Both the position numbers and the translations under genes were made by a program. The notes under the pieces were generated by a model. It had not been told where the DNA came from. It searched no databases and saw nothing but the letters and a program-made list of their open reading frames with translations. DNA of 64,000 bases from Bryobacterales bacterium F-183. Its GTDB lineage: Bacteria > Acidobacteriota > Terriglobia > Bryobacterales > Bryobacteraceae. This document shows positions 1 through 8,526 of the stretch, in pieces. The DNA is taken from contig AP025252.1 in the NCBI GenBank assembly GCA_016865505.2, forward strand, positions 682,001-746,000. The letters are read 5' to 3'. The number at the start of each line of letters is the position of its first letter. Positions within the stretch are counted from its first letter, which is position 1.

Positions 1-104
1 TTGTCAGACACGCAACTGGGTACGGTTTACCAAAGAGAGCTTCGGCACCTTGGATTTGCAGGAGCAACAAACGTGTGAATGCGCTTGCTGATCCGGCGAA
101 CTCA

Positions 105-767
105 TTAGGAGTGGAGTGCGCGACGACGGCGAGAGCGGGTGAACACGATTAGCCCCATCGCCGAAAGCGTGATTGCTACCGAGGGTTCGGGTACGCCTGC
201 TGGTGGAGGAGGCGGCGGGGGCGGCGGGGCAGCAGCGGAGAGCAACTCGAACGAGTTGGCAACCGCAGAGGCTGCGTAGGAAGCGCCACTGTCGCCGGAC
301 AACCGGGCTCCGAGATAGGTGGCGTGGGCACCGGTCGGCGTGTCATCCCCGCGCCATAGAAAAAGGGCTTGGTTGCTGCTGCCGGCAGCCACAAGCCAGT
401 ATGTTGTGCCATTCACTAACTGATACGCAGTTGGCAAGGTGAAAAGGTAAGCTAGCGGCGTCGGGTCGGAGGACAGAACAGGGCCTTGAAAGGTGGTGAG
501 TACACTGCCCGGCTTGTTGCCGGCGTCCGACATCAGGTAGACGGTTGGAGATACGTTGCTATTGCCGGTGCTTAGTGACAAACGAGCGGAACCGACATAG
601 ATCGTGGACGTCATGGTGAAGCCGACGCCTTTCAGGACGCCGGCAAAAATGCTGGTACCTCCGCCGACAGTGCTATCGGGTCCGTTTCCAATGATTACAT
701 CGGCTTTTGCTGTTGCGGTAGCCAACAGGCACGCCGCAAGCAGACCGAGAAGGGAATGCAGTCGCAT
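105..767 (-). CDS. PEP-CTERM anchored secreted protein (paralogue A)
   Basis: An exported, probably cell-surface protein of about 220 residues. It opens with a Sec signal (MRLHSLLGLLAACLLATA). The body carries a choice-of-anchor-R-like pattern (GFTMTST, then a YLMSDAGNKPG-type segment). A run of nine prolines precedes the C-terminal sorting signal: VPEPS, a hydrophobic helix and an Arg cluster (RSRRRR). In known systems exosortase cleaves this signal; no exosortase gene lies in the window. An in-frame GTG at 788 would place seven residues before the signal peptide, so the ATG at 767 is preferred. It has no Shine-Dalgarno, but TACACT ends 6 bases upstream. The next gene upstream is a tandem paralogue. 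Exact function unknown. Confidence 0.85.
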   Translation of the reverse strand: MRLHSLLGLLAACLLATATAKADVIIGNGPDSTVGGGTSIFAGVLKGVGFTMTSTIYVGSARLSLSTGNSNVSPTVYLMSDAGNKPGSVLTTFQGPVLSSDPTPLAYLFTLPTAYQLVNGTTYWLVAAGSSNQALFLWRGDDTPTGAHATYLGARLSGDSGASYAASAVANSFELLSAAAPPPPPPPPPAGVPEPSVAITLSAMGLIVFTRSRRRRALHS

Positions 768-773
768 TGCGTT

Positions 774-779
774 AGTGTA
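774..779 (-). promoter_or_regulatory. -10-like element of a possible leaderless promoter
   Basis: TACACT on the minus strand ends exactly 6 bases before the ATG at 767 and matches TATAAT at 4 of 6 positions. No Shine-Dalgarno is present. The tandem paralogue has the same hexamer at the same spacing. No convincing -35 was found. Confidence 0.45.
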
Positions 780-924
780 TACGTTCACTGGGCAGAATTT
801 GGAACTGTCTGTGATGTTTTATCAGACACGCAGAAGGGTAGCGTACGGTCGTGATTGCGATGGGTGCGGATGTCCCGATTCAGGCTTACGCACCCTTTGG
901 TTGACGCGCGGAAAAGCCTGTGAA

Positions 925-1569
925 CTACGAGTGGATCGTCCGGCGAAGGCGAAGGCGCGTACAGAGACCTAGGCCGAGCACTGCGGCGGAGAGAGTGGCA
1001 ATAGCGGATGGTTCGGGTACCGCTGCGGGCGGCGGTGCAAACCCGATGAGCTCAAACGAATTGATGACTGAGGAGTTGAGTGTGAGAGGGAAACTACCGC
1101 CGAGGCGAGCCCCGAGGTAGGTTGCGCTGGCCCCGGTCGGCGTGCTCGAAACGGTGCTGGCCCGCCATATTAAACCAGACGTCGTGCTGTTGCCTGCCAG
1201 AGTGAGCCAATAGCTGGATCCACTCACCAGATCATAAGGCGTTTGCAGAGTAAAGAGATAGTCTGCTAGCCCGGCACCCAGGGTTGGGGTTTGAAACGTA
1301 GCGAGCACCGTGGTTGGGTTGTTGCCGGAGTTCGACATCAGGTAAACGTTCGGCGCGTGGGTTGCGAGGTTGGAGCTTAGACGCAGACGCGCCGAAGTGA
1401 GCCGCATCGTGGTCGTCATGGTGAAGCCGATTGCCTTCCCCCCTCCACCTGCAATGAAATTTGTCGAGGAGGAATCGTTGACGGGCGGAAGATTACCGAG
1501 GATGACATCCGCCTGGACGGTAGCAGTGGTGCACAGACACAGAACGAACGCGGACAGTATAAGGCGCAT
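925..1569 (-). CDS. PEP-CTERM anchored secreted protein (paralogue B)
   Basis: Tandem paralogue of the gene at 105-767. They share the mature start (ADVI.GN), the GFTMT core, the YLMS segment, a TYLGARL block, the VPEPS sorting motif with a hydrophobic helix and basic tail, and a C-terminus ending R-x-x-HS. The start is taken at the ATG beginning MRLILSAFVLCLC, because upstream in-frame codons precede a complete signal peptide. As in the paralogue there is no Shine-Dalgarno, and a TACACT hexamer ends 6 bases before the ATG. The predicted protein has 214 residues. It presumably is exported and anchored through an exosortase encoded elsewhere. Biological role not known. Confidence 0.85.
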   Translation of the reverse strand: MRLILSAFVLCLCTTATVQADVILGNLPPVNDSSSTNFIAGGGGKAIGFTMTTTMRLTSARLRLSSNLATHAPNVYLMSNSGNNPTTVLATFQTPTLGAGLADYLFTLQTPYDLVSGSSYWLTLAGNSTTSGLIWRASTVSSTPTGASATYLGARLGGSFPLTLNSSVINSFELIGFAPPPAAVPEPSAIATLSAAVLGLGLCTRLRLRRTIHS

Positions 1570-1575
1570 TGACGT

Positions 1576-1581
1576 AGTGTA
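1576..1581 (-). promoter_or_regulatory. -10-like element of a possible leaderless promoter
   Basis: TACACT on the minus strand sits exactly 6 bases before the ATG at 1569, the same hexamer and spacing as in the tandem paralogue. No Shine-Dalgarno is present in between. Confidence 0.45.
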
Positions 1582-1639
1582 TAGCAACAAAGCCGTGCTT
1601 TGTGCCTGATCGTTGGTACCGGTACGGGTTTGCTTCGCG

Positions 1640-3166
1640 TCAGTGTCGCCGTTCGGCCTGGAGCTTGGCGTCCATTTCATGCGCCTTCTTCCGGTTTGTG
1701 GCATATAGATTGGTGGTTTCCCGCGGGTCGGTGGCGAGATTGTAAAGTTGCCCTCCTTCGGCTTTGACCTGCTGGGGGGACGAGAAGCCTCCGGAACCTC
1801 GGGACGGCACGTACTTCCAGTTGCCTTCGCGAAGCGCGAACACGCCCCGCATCGAGTGGTGGATGATGCTGGTGCGTGCTTGCTTCGCCTTGCCGGTGAG
1901 GACGTCCACTTGCGAGATGCTGTCTTCCGCGTAGCCTTGCGGTACCTTGGCCCCGGCGATCTGGGCGAGGGTGGCGTACATGTCGGTAAGTCCTAATAGT
2001 GCCGGGGAAACGGAGCCGGGCTTGATCTTGCCTGGCCAGCGGACGACGAAGGGTACGCGGTGGCCGCCCTCCCAGATGTCGGCCTTGGTGCCACGGAGGT
2101 CGGCGTTGCCTTGGTGGCCGTACTTGGCGACCTCCTGCCCTCGCGGCGTGGGCTTGTAGGCAGCTTTGTCGTCGGTCTCTTCGGGGGTCCAGGAATGGAA
2201 GAGGCCTCCGTTGTCGCTGGTGAAGATCACGATGGTGTTGGACTTGTCGCCGACGGCGTCGAGGATGCGTCCGACGGTGCGGTCCATTTCGACGACGAAA
2301 TCGCCGTACTTTCCGGCTTTGCTGGTGCCTTCGACGTCGCGATTGGGGACCACGGGCATGTGTGGCGAGGTGAGCGGGACGTACAGGAAGTAGGGCTTGT
2401 TGGCGGGTCGCGGCTTGCGGATGAAGTCGACGGCTTTTTGGGTGAGGCGGGGGATGACGCCTTCGACTGTGAAGTCCGAGGAGCCGACGCCTTCGCGCTC
2501 GTTGCGGAAGAGGGGTTCGCCTTCGGCCGCCTTGGTCGAAACTGCGGCGCCACCCTGTAGAACGGCGCGGTTGTTTTCGATGAAACAGTAGGGCGACATG
2601 TCGAGCGAGGCGGCGATGCCGTAGTAGTAATCGAACCCTACGTTGTTGGGGCCGCCGGTGGTGGGCTTGGTCAGGTCCACCTCATTGCCGGGGCGGAATT
2701 CGCCTTTGCCGGGCGGAGTGGGTCGGCCATAGGGGTTGCCGGACTTGTCGGTCCACTGCATGCCCAGGTGCCACTTGCCGATGCAGGCCGTTTCATACCC
2801 GTTCTTTTGCAATAATGCGGCGATGGTGGTGCGGTTCCGCTCGATCAGGGGTGGGTCGAAGCCGTCGAGTACGTTGTCCTTGAGCGCGCCTCGCCAGGCG
2901 TAGCGGCCCGTCATCAAGCCGTAGCGGGTTGGGGTACAGACGGCGGACGGGGTGTGGGCGTCGGTAAAGCGCATGCCCTGTGCGGCGATTTGGTCGACGA
3001 ACGGTGTGGAAATTCTAGACCTCGGGTTATTGCAGGAGACATCTCCATATCCAAGGTCGTCGGCCAGGATCAGGACAATGTTCGGACGGGGTTCTGGGGC
3101 GGCAGCGGTGGCGAGGGCCGAGACGGAGAAAGATGCGAGCAGTTCCCGGCGGGTCAAAAATGGCAT
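1640..3166 (-). CDS. Arylsulfatase-type sulfatase, exported
   Basis: Hydrolyses sulfate esters, probably of polysaccharides or glycans, outside the cytoplasm. The 508-residue product has an N-terminal export signal (MPFLTRRELLASFSVSALA). Asp pair DD at 36-37 in the NIVLILADDLGYGD block is a metal ligand of the family. Cys77 in CTPTRYGLMTGR is the position oxidised to formylglycine in type I sulfatases. A later DNGG block is also typical. The upstream reading frame is longer, but the conserved N-terminus and signal place the start at the ATG at 3166. It is divergent from the phospholipase C gene, 46 bases away. No sulfatase-maturating enzyme is encoded here. The substrate cannot be read from sequence. 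Confidence 0.93.
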   Translation of the reverse strand: MPFLTRRELLASFSVSALATAAAPEPRPNIVLILADDLGYGDVSCNNPRSRISTPFVDQIAAQGMRFTDAHTPSAVCTPTRYGLMTGRYAWRGALKDNVLDGFDPPLIERNRTTIAALLQKNGYETACIGKWHLGMQWTDKSGNPYGRPTPPGKGEFRPGNEVDLTKPTTGGPNNVGFDYYYGIAASLDMSPYCFIENNRAVLQGGAAVSTKAAEGEPLFRNEREGVGSSDFTVEGVIPRLTQKAVDFIRKPRPANKPYFLYVPLTSPHMPVVPNRDVEGTSKAGKYGDFVVEMDRTVGRILDAVGDKSNTIVIFTSDNGGLFHSWTPEETDDKAAYKPTPRGQEVAKYGHQGNADLRGTKADIWEGGHRVPFVVRWPGKIKPGSVSPALLGLTDMYATLAQIAGAKVPQGYAEDSISQVDVLTGKAKQARTSIIHHSMRGVFALREGNWKYVPSRGSGGFSSPQQVKAEGGQLYNLATDPRETTNLYATNRKKAHEMDAKLQAERRH

Positions 3167-3212
3167 TCGTAACAGCCTATCTGTCGTGGAAGTGTGACAC
3201 AAGCAGGAGATA

Positions 3213-5591
3213 ATGGCGAGTATGCAGAACCGGAGAGAATTCTTCCGTCGCGCGGCGGAAATGTCGGCATTTTTGATGGCGTCCATCGATCGTGCGGCGG
3301 CCATTGAACCGGAACCGGACTCTACGTTCGAAGATGCCGAACATGTGGTGATCCTGATGCAGGAGAACCGCAGCTTTGACCATACGTACGGCGCTCTCCG
3401 CGGTGTTCGCGGCTTCAATGATCCTCGCGCGGTGACGCTGCCGGACGGCAACCCAGTTTGGAAGCAGAAGTACTCGAAAGACGGCAATCGTTACACGCCG
3501 TTCCGGTTGGATCTGCGGGGTACGCGCATTACCTGGCTGGGATCCTTGCCGCATTCCTGGCGCGACCAGACGGACGCGCGAAACTACGGCAATCATGATG
3601 GGTGGCTGGATGCCAAGGGGTCCGGGCGGCGCGAGTGTCAGGGCATGCCGCTGACGATGGGGTACTTTGACCGTCGCGATCTGCCTTTCTATTACGCTCT
3701 GGCTGATGCCTTTACGATCTGCGACCAGAACTTCTGTTCGACGTTGACGGGTACGACGCCGAATCGCCTGCATTTGTGGACGGGTACGATTCGCGATGGC
3801 AAGGGTCAACAGAATGTCCGCAATTCGGACGTCAGCTATGATTCGACGGCGAATTGGACGACGTATCCGGAACGGTTGGAAGATGCCGGGGTGTCTTGGC
3901 GGATTTATCAGAATGAGCTGAGTTTGTCGTCGGGCCTGAACGATGAAGAGGACGCCTGGCTTTCGAACTTTACGGACAATCCGATTGAATGGTTCGACCA
4001 GTACAACGTCGGGTTCCGGCCGGGGTATCGCGAGTATCTGCAGAAGGCGATTGCCAAGCTGCCGGCGGAGATCGAGGAACTGAAGGCGAAGGGTACGCCA
4101 GCGGATTCGCGCGAGATTGCGGGTCGCGAACGGCGGCTGGCGCACTTCCAGAAAGAGCTTGCCAAGTGGAGTCCCGAGGCTGAGAAGAAGCTGACGGCGC
4201 GGGATCGCGCGCTGCATGCTAAGGCGTTTACGACGAATACAGGCGACCCCGATTACCGCAAGCTGACGCGGATGACGTACCGCGACGAGAACGGGCACAC
4301 GCGCGAGATGTCGATCCCCAAGGGCGACGTCCTGCATCAGTTCCGCGAGGACGTGAAGAGCGGCAAGCTACCCAAGGTGAGCTGGATTGTGCCTCCGGAG
4401 AATTTTTCCGATCACCCAGGCGCGCCCTGGTACGGCGCTTGGATGATCGCCGAGGTGATGAACATCCTCACCGCCAAGCCAGATGTTTGGAAGAAGACCA
4501 TCTTTGTCCTCTGCTACGACGAGAACGATGGGTACTTTGACCATGTTCCGCCGTTTGTGGTGCCGGATCCGTATCGCGCCGAGACCGGAAAGATGACGGC
4601 GGGTCTGGATGCGAAGGCGGAGTTCTGGAGCCTGGAGCAGGATCGCGTGAAGGCGTCGCAGAGGGATGCTCGCGGGGGTCCGATTGGGTTGGGGTACCGG
4701 GTGCCGCTGGTGATCGCATCGCCGTGGAGCCGCGGTGGGTACGTGTCGTCCGAGGTGTTTGACCATACATCAATCGTGCGGTTGCTGGAGCGGGTGACCA
4801 AGGTCAAGGAAACGAACATCACGGCATGGCGTCGCGCCGTGTGCGGCGATTTGTCGGGGGTGTTCCAGAAGGCGGAAGCGTCGAAGCCGTCGCTGCCGTA
4901 CCCGAAGCGCGATGAGTTTTTGAAGGGCATCCACCAGGCGCAGTTCCGGGAGTTACCGTCGGGTTGGTCCACCGATGGGGCGATGCCGAAGCAGGAGCCG
5001 GGTACGCGGCCGTCGCTGCCGGTGCCATATGAGTTGACTGCCGATGGTGCGGTGTCCGGTGGGGCGCTGGTGTTGAAGCTGAGTTCGGGCAAGAAGTCCG
5101 GCAGCGGATTCCATGCGTACACGACGGGGAAGTTCCGCGGGTCCGACCAGTTGCGGACGCGGGCGTACGCGGTGGAGGCCGGCAAGAGCCTGGAAGATAG
5201 CTGGGCGCTTGAGGGATTTGAGGGCGGCAAGTACGATGTGCATGTGACGGGTCCGAATGGGTTCTTGCGGAGCTTCCAAGGTTCGGCGAAGGATCCGGCG
5301 GTGAAGGTGGGCCTCGAATATCACAAGGCTGGCGACGTGGTGCTGGTGGCGGAAAATCGCAATACCGAACGCGGGTTTGAGATCTGCTTTGCGGACCGAA
5401 GCTACGGCGCGGGTACGGGCAAGTTCCGCGTGGAGGCGGGGCAAACTCGTAAGGTACGGCTGTCCTTGGCGCGGAGCCAGCGGTGGTACGACCTGGCGGT
5501 GACCATTACGGACGTGGCTGGTTATGCTCGCGGATTTGCGGGTCGTGTGGAGACGGGGCAGATCGGGATCAGCGACCCGGCGATGGCCTAG
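3213..5591 (+). CDS. Phosphocholine-type phospholipase C, TAT-exported
   Basis: A 792-residue acid-phosphatase-superfamily phospholipase C of the non-haemolytic PlcN type, which releases a phosphorylated head group from phospholipids. The TAT-like signal NRREFFRRA lies at the N-terminus. Family motifs include MQENRSFDHTYG (about 50-60), the GTTPNRLHLWTG block and a CYDENDGYFDHVPP block. A charged, probably helical insert lies at about residues 270-340, and two C-terminal beta-rich DUF756-like regions follow. AGGAG sits 3 bases before the ATG at 3213 and 12 bases before an in-frame ATG at 3222; neither spacing is ideal. The stop lies 3 bases from the stop of the convergent amidase gene. Substrate preference is unproven. 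Confidence 0.92.
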   Translation: MASMQNRREFFRRAAEMSAFLMASIDRAAAIEPEPDSTFEDAEHVVILMQENRSFDHTYGALRGVRGFNDPRAVTLPDGNPVWKQKYSKDGNRYTPFRLDLRGTRITWLGSLPHSWRDQTDARNYGNHDGWLDAKGSGRRECQGMPLTMGYFDRRDLPFYYALADAFTICDQNFCSTLTGTTPNRLHLWTGTIRDGKGQQNVRNSDVSYDSTANWTTYPERLEDAGVSWRIYQNELSLSSGLNDEEDAWLSNFTDNPIEWFDQYNVGFRPGYREYLQKAIAKLPAEIEELKAKGTPADSREIAGRERRLAHFQKELAKWSPEAEKKLTARDRALHAKAFTTNTGDPDYRKLTRMTYRDENGHTREMSIPKGDVLHQFREDVKSGKLPKVSWIVPPENFSDHPGAPWYGAWMIAEVMNILTAKPDVWKKTIFVLCYDENDGYFDHVPPFVVPDPYRAETGKMTAGLDAKAEFWSLEQDRVKASQRDARGGPIGLGYRVPLVIASPWSRGGYVSSEVFDHTSIVRLLERVTKVKETNITAWRRAVCGDLSGVFQKAEASKPSLPYPKRDEFLKGIHQAQFRELPSGWSTDGAMPKQEPGTRPSLPVPYELTADGAVSGGALVLKLSSGKKSGSGFHAYTTGKFRGSDQLRTRAYAVEAGKSLEDSWALEGFEGGKYDVHVTGPNGFLRSFQGSAKDPAVKVGLEYHKAGDVVLVAENRNTERGFEICFADRSYGAGTGKFRVEAGQTRKVRLSLARSQRWYDLAVTITDVAGYARGFAGRVETGQIGISDPAMA

Positions 5592-5594
5592 GGA

Positions 5595-7202
5595 TTAGTT
5601 GGAAGCACGGCGGCGGGCCGCACGTTTGCGTACCGCTGCCGTTGTTGTGGTGTGTGCTGCTGCAGTGGCAGCGGTTGGGACGGGCTCGGGGTCGGGGGCA
5701 GTGGCGGCTACCTGATAGGTGTTGCTCAAGCTGCGACCGTACTGCTCAATGCCTTTGCATAAGGCTTCGGCGAGCTTGTCGCGGTACTGCGACTTGGTCA
5801 TCGCGGCTTCATCGTCGGGGTTGGAGATAAAGCCGACTTCGGCCAGGATGGCCGGCATTTTTGCGCCGATAAGAACGATAAAGGGAGCCTTGCGTACGCC
5901 GCGGTTGCGGCTGCGGCCGTTGACGCCTGTACCGCTCACCAAGGCGAGTTGCATGCGGGAGGCGAACTCGATCGACTCCTTTATCTTTTCACTCAACGTA
6001 ATCTTTTGGACCAAATCTTCGAGGTCGCCGATGGAGAGCTTGGCGGCTGCGTTTTCGCGGGCGGCGACCTCCATCGCTGCGCGTGTGGCGTTGCTGCTTA
6101 AGTAGTAGGTCTCGACCCCGGCGACCGACTTGAGCGGCGAGGAATTGGCGTGGATCGAGAGGAACAGGTCCGCGTGGTGCTCGTTGGCGATTTCGGGGCG
6201 GCGTTCCAGCGGGACGAAGGTATCGTCCATGCGGGTGAAGATCACTTCCGCACCGAGGCGCTCTTCGACAAGCTTGCCGACGCGTAGGGCGAGGTCGAGC
6301 ACGAGGTCTTTTTCTTTGAGCCCGTAGGGTCCTTTGGCTCCGTCGTCGTGGCCGCCGTGCCCGGCATCGATCACGACGCGGTTGAGTTTGAGGCCGAGGG
6401 CGCGGGTGAGCGAACGGTCGCCACCGATGTTGGCTCGCGCGGGCTTGGCGGCTCGGGCGTCTACAACCGGGGTGGGAAGCTTGGCGGGATTGGCAAGCAC
6501 CACTGGACCCTTGCCGGCTTTGGGCAGGGCGGTGTTTGCGACGCGCGGTAGTGGGTCGAGCCTGGCCGTGAGCACGGGTGGTGCGTCGAAGGGCTTGGGC
6601 GGCGCGAGGGCCGGGATGAGGTCCTTGCGGGAGATAATCACCGGGGGTTCAAACTTCTTGGGCGCTGCCGGTTGCGGGACTGAGGCGACGCTGCGAGATT
6701 CGCCTGCAGAATCCACGGCGAAGGAGACGCTGGGCGCTTCCGAGGGTACGGCGGGTTCGGTGCCGGCGGCGGGAGAGACCTCAATCACCAGACGCCAGGG
6801 GGAGCGGAGTTCGGCTACGGTGTGGCGGGCGTCGCCTTCGAGATCCAGCACCAGGCGGGTGGCGTTGGGGCCTTGCTTGGCGACACGGATCTGGCGGACG
6901 AGTTTGTCGCCGATGGGGAGCGCGTAAAGGCCGGTGGACTTGCCGTCCAGCAGGAAGCCGCTGTTTGGGATGTCGAAGAAGACGCGGTTGGGGTTGACCA
7001 GGGTGCCGGACTTGTACTTGAAGTCCGCGGAGAACTCCACGGCGATGCGGGTGGAGGTGCCGAGGGACCAGAACTGTACGCGGGTCAGTTGGACGGGGTC
7101 CGGCGCAGCTGCCGCAGCGTACACCGCAGGCATCCCGCAGAGGCCGGTGAAGGCGACGGCGGCGAGGGTGGCGGCGAAGGTAGCGCGGCGCTTTTGCGGC
7201 AT
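5595..7202 (-). CDS. N-acetylmuramoyl-L-alanine amidase with AMIN domain
   Basis: Cleaves the amide bond between MurNAc and the peptide stem in the periplasm, an AmiC-like role in daughter-cell separation. A Sec signal is followed by an AMIN domain at about 35-140 (RVQFWSLGTSTRIAVEFS). A low-complexity Pro/Ala linker leads to the Amidase_3 domain from about residue 275. Zinc ligands appear as His in DAGHGG, Glu in LKEKD and His in SIHANSS. The catalytic Glu lies in AILAEVGFISN. The C-terminus is strongly basic. It begins 4 bases after the lytic transglycosylase stop, so the two wall hydrolases are probably co-transcribed. Confidence 0.95.
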   Translation of the reverse strand: MPQKRRATFAATLAAVAFTGLCGMPAVYAAAAAPDPVQLTRVQFWSLGTSTRIAVEFSADFKYKSGTLVNPNRVFFDIPNSGFLLDGKSTGLYALPIGDKLVRQIRVAKQGPNATRLVLDLEGDARHTVAELRSPWRLVIEVSPAAGTEPAVPSEAPSVSFAVDSAGESRSVASVPQPAAPKKFEPPVIISRKDLIPALAPPKPFDAPPVLTARLDPLPRVANTALPKAGKGPVVLANPAKLPTPVVDARAAKPARANIGGDRSLTRALGLKLNRVVIDAGHGGHDDGAKGPYGLKEKDLVLDLALRVGKLVEERLGAEVIFTRMDDTFVPLERRPEIANEHHADLFLSIHANSSPLKSVAGVETYYLSSNATRAAMEVAARENAAAKLSIGDLEDLVQKITLSEKIKESIEFASRMQLALVSGTGVNGRSRNRGVRKAPFIVLIGAKMPAILAEVGFISNPDDEAAMTKSQYRDKLAEALCKGIEQYGRSLSNTYQVAATAPDPEPVPTAATAAAHTTTTAAVRKRAARRRASN

Positions 7203-7206
7203 CCGG

Positions 7207-8022
7207 TTATTGCGTACTCAAGTACATCCTTCCGTTGGCGTCCTGATAGGCGCGTACCTTGCGAACTTCGGGCTCTTTGGGGGCTTCCGGCTCTTTTGGC
7301 GCCGGGGCAGGTGCTGGGGTAGCTGCTGCCGCCTGCGTCGTTTTCGACTTCTTGGCGTCGCGGTAGTTCTTGGCTACTTTGACTACATAATCCTGCGTTT
7401 CGCGGTAGGGCGGAATGGTCTTGTTGTACTTTTCCACCGAGCCGGGGCCTGCGTTGTACGCGGCTAGCGCGAGAACGGGATCCTGAAACTTGTCCTGCAG
7501 GTAGCGCAGGTATTTGACGCCGCCTTCGATGTTGTCCTTGGGGTTGAAGGCGTTGTGTACACCCAACTGGCGGGCGGTGGCGGGCATCAACTGCATGAGT
7601 CCGCTGGCGCCGACGGGGGAGACGGCGTTGGGGTTGTAGTTGCTTTCGGCCTTGATGACGGAGTGGACGAGGTCGGGGTCCACGCCATGGCGCGCGGAGG
7701 CTTCCTCGACCATGTCCTGAATGGTGCTGTCTTTGGTGGGGGACGGCTGGATCACGATCGGCTGCAGAACTTTTGGAGCGGCTGTTGTTGCCGGGACTTC
7801 CACCACGCGGACGGTGCGGATGAGCTTGCCGGTGCGTGGGTCCTTGGTGACACTCGAGATCTGGCGCTTGGCTGTCAGCGGGGTGGCATCGCCGGCAAAG
7901 GCGAGGGCTGTCGCGACTGCTGCTATGATTCCAGCGTGGAGAATGGAGTGAGGGCGTTTGTGCTGGCCGGTGGACAAAGCCGCCGGATGGGCGGAGGTAC
8001 GGACAAGGCTCTGCTGGCCCAT
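7207..8022 (-). CDS. Soluble-type lytic transglycosylase (SLT domain)
   Basis: Cleaves peptidoglycan glycan strands with 1,6-anhydro product formation. The SLT domain contains the catalytic Glu in SVIKAESNYNP, the GLMQLMPATA block and AYNAGPGSV. A hydrophobic export segment (IIAAVATALAFAG) lies before it, and a Pro/Ala/Lys-rich C-terminal stretch after it. The start is uncertain. The ATG at 8022 or the TTG at 7977 both keep the hydrophobic segment, and either makes the 5' end overlap the divergent mobA gene. Neither candidate has a clear Shine-Dalgarno. The amidase gene follows 4 bases downstream, giving a two-gene cell-wall operon. Confidence 0.9.
   Translation of the reverse strand: MGQQSLVRTSAHPAALSTGQHKRPHSILHAGIIAAVATALAFAGDATPLTAKRQISSVTKDPRTGKLIRTVRVVEVPATTAAPKVLQPIVIQPSPTKDSTIQDMVEEASARHGVDPDLVHSVIKAESNYNPNAVSPVGASGLMQLMPATARQLGVHNAFNPKDNIEGGVKYLRYLQDKFQDPVLALAAYNAGPGSVEKYNKTIPPYRETQDYVVKVAKNYRDAKKSKTTQAAAATPAPAPAPKEPEAPKEPEVRKVRAYQDANGRMYLSTQ
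7924..7929 (+). promoter_or_regulatory. Extended -10 promoter element for mobA
   Basis: TATGAT preceded by TGC (extended -10 type) ends 6 bases before the GTG at 7936. It lies inside the 5' part of the divergent transglycosylase gene. No good -35 is visible. Confidence 0.5.
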
Positions 8023-8526
8023 CGCGATGGGTTCACACAACTCGAGCGCGTGGCGCGACTCGCTGCCGAAGCTACCGGACGCCGCGCGACCATCGTCGGT
8101 CCCGCAGCCCGCTATGCCGACCTGCTGCATTCTTTGCCTGTGGAAAACGTCCTTGAGGACATCATACCCAATTCCGGGCCCCTTGGCGGGATACATTGCG
8201 CGTTGACTCATAGCGATTGCGACTGGAACCTGATTCTTGCTGTAGACTTACCGAACTTGACGGCGGGCTTCTTGCGGAGACTGGTGGGATCTGCGACCGG
8301 CGATGTGACTGCCGTAGTGGCTGCCGGGCAACCGCTTTGCGGGGTGTACCATCGGGGCCGCTGTTTGGGGAAAGTGGAGGCGGCGCTCGAGCGCGGTATG
8401 CTCAAAGTAACCGCCCTGACCGCGCAGCTTGGGGCGCTCGAAATCGCCCCGGAAGATCCGCAAATGCTTCAAAACATGAATACAACCGAGGATTGGGAGC
8501 GCCACATGAGGTCTGCCGGTGAGTGA
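7936..8526 (+). CDS. mobA: Molybdenum cofactor guanylyltransferase-like protein
   Basis: Transfers GMP from GTP to molybdopterin to form the guanine dinucleotide cofactor. The NTP-transferase signature is at the N-terminus (FVLAGGQSRRMG with DKALL after it). The metal-binding Asp is in LAVDLPNL. Two GTG starts are possible: 7936 lies 6 bases after a TATGAT hexamer, while 7948 has GGAG 6 bases upstream. Both keep the nucleotide-binding loop. The product is about 196 residues, normal for MobA. Its last 8 bases overlap the start of the following ABC ATPase gene, suggesting coupled translation. No other molybdenum cofactor gene is in the window. Confidence 0.85.
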   Translation: MENGVRAFVLAGGQSRRMGGGTDKALLAHRDGFTQLERVARLAAEATGRRATIVGPAARYADLLHSLPVENVLEDIIPNSGPLGGIHCALTHSDCDWNLILAVDLPNLTAGFLRRLVGSATGDVTAVVAAGQPLCGVYHRGRCLGKVEAALERGMLKVTALTAQLGALEIAPEDPQMLQNMNTTEDWERHMRSAGE

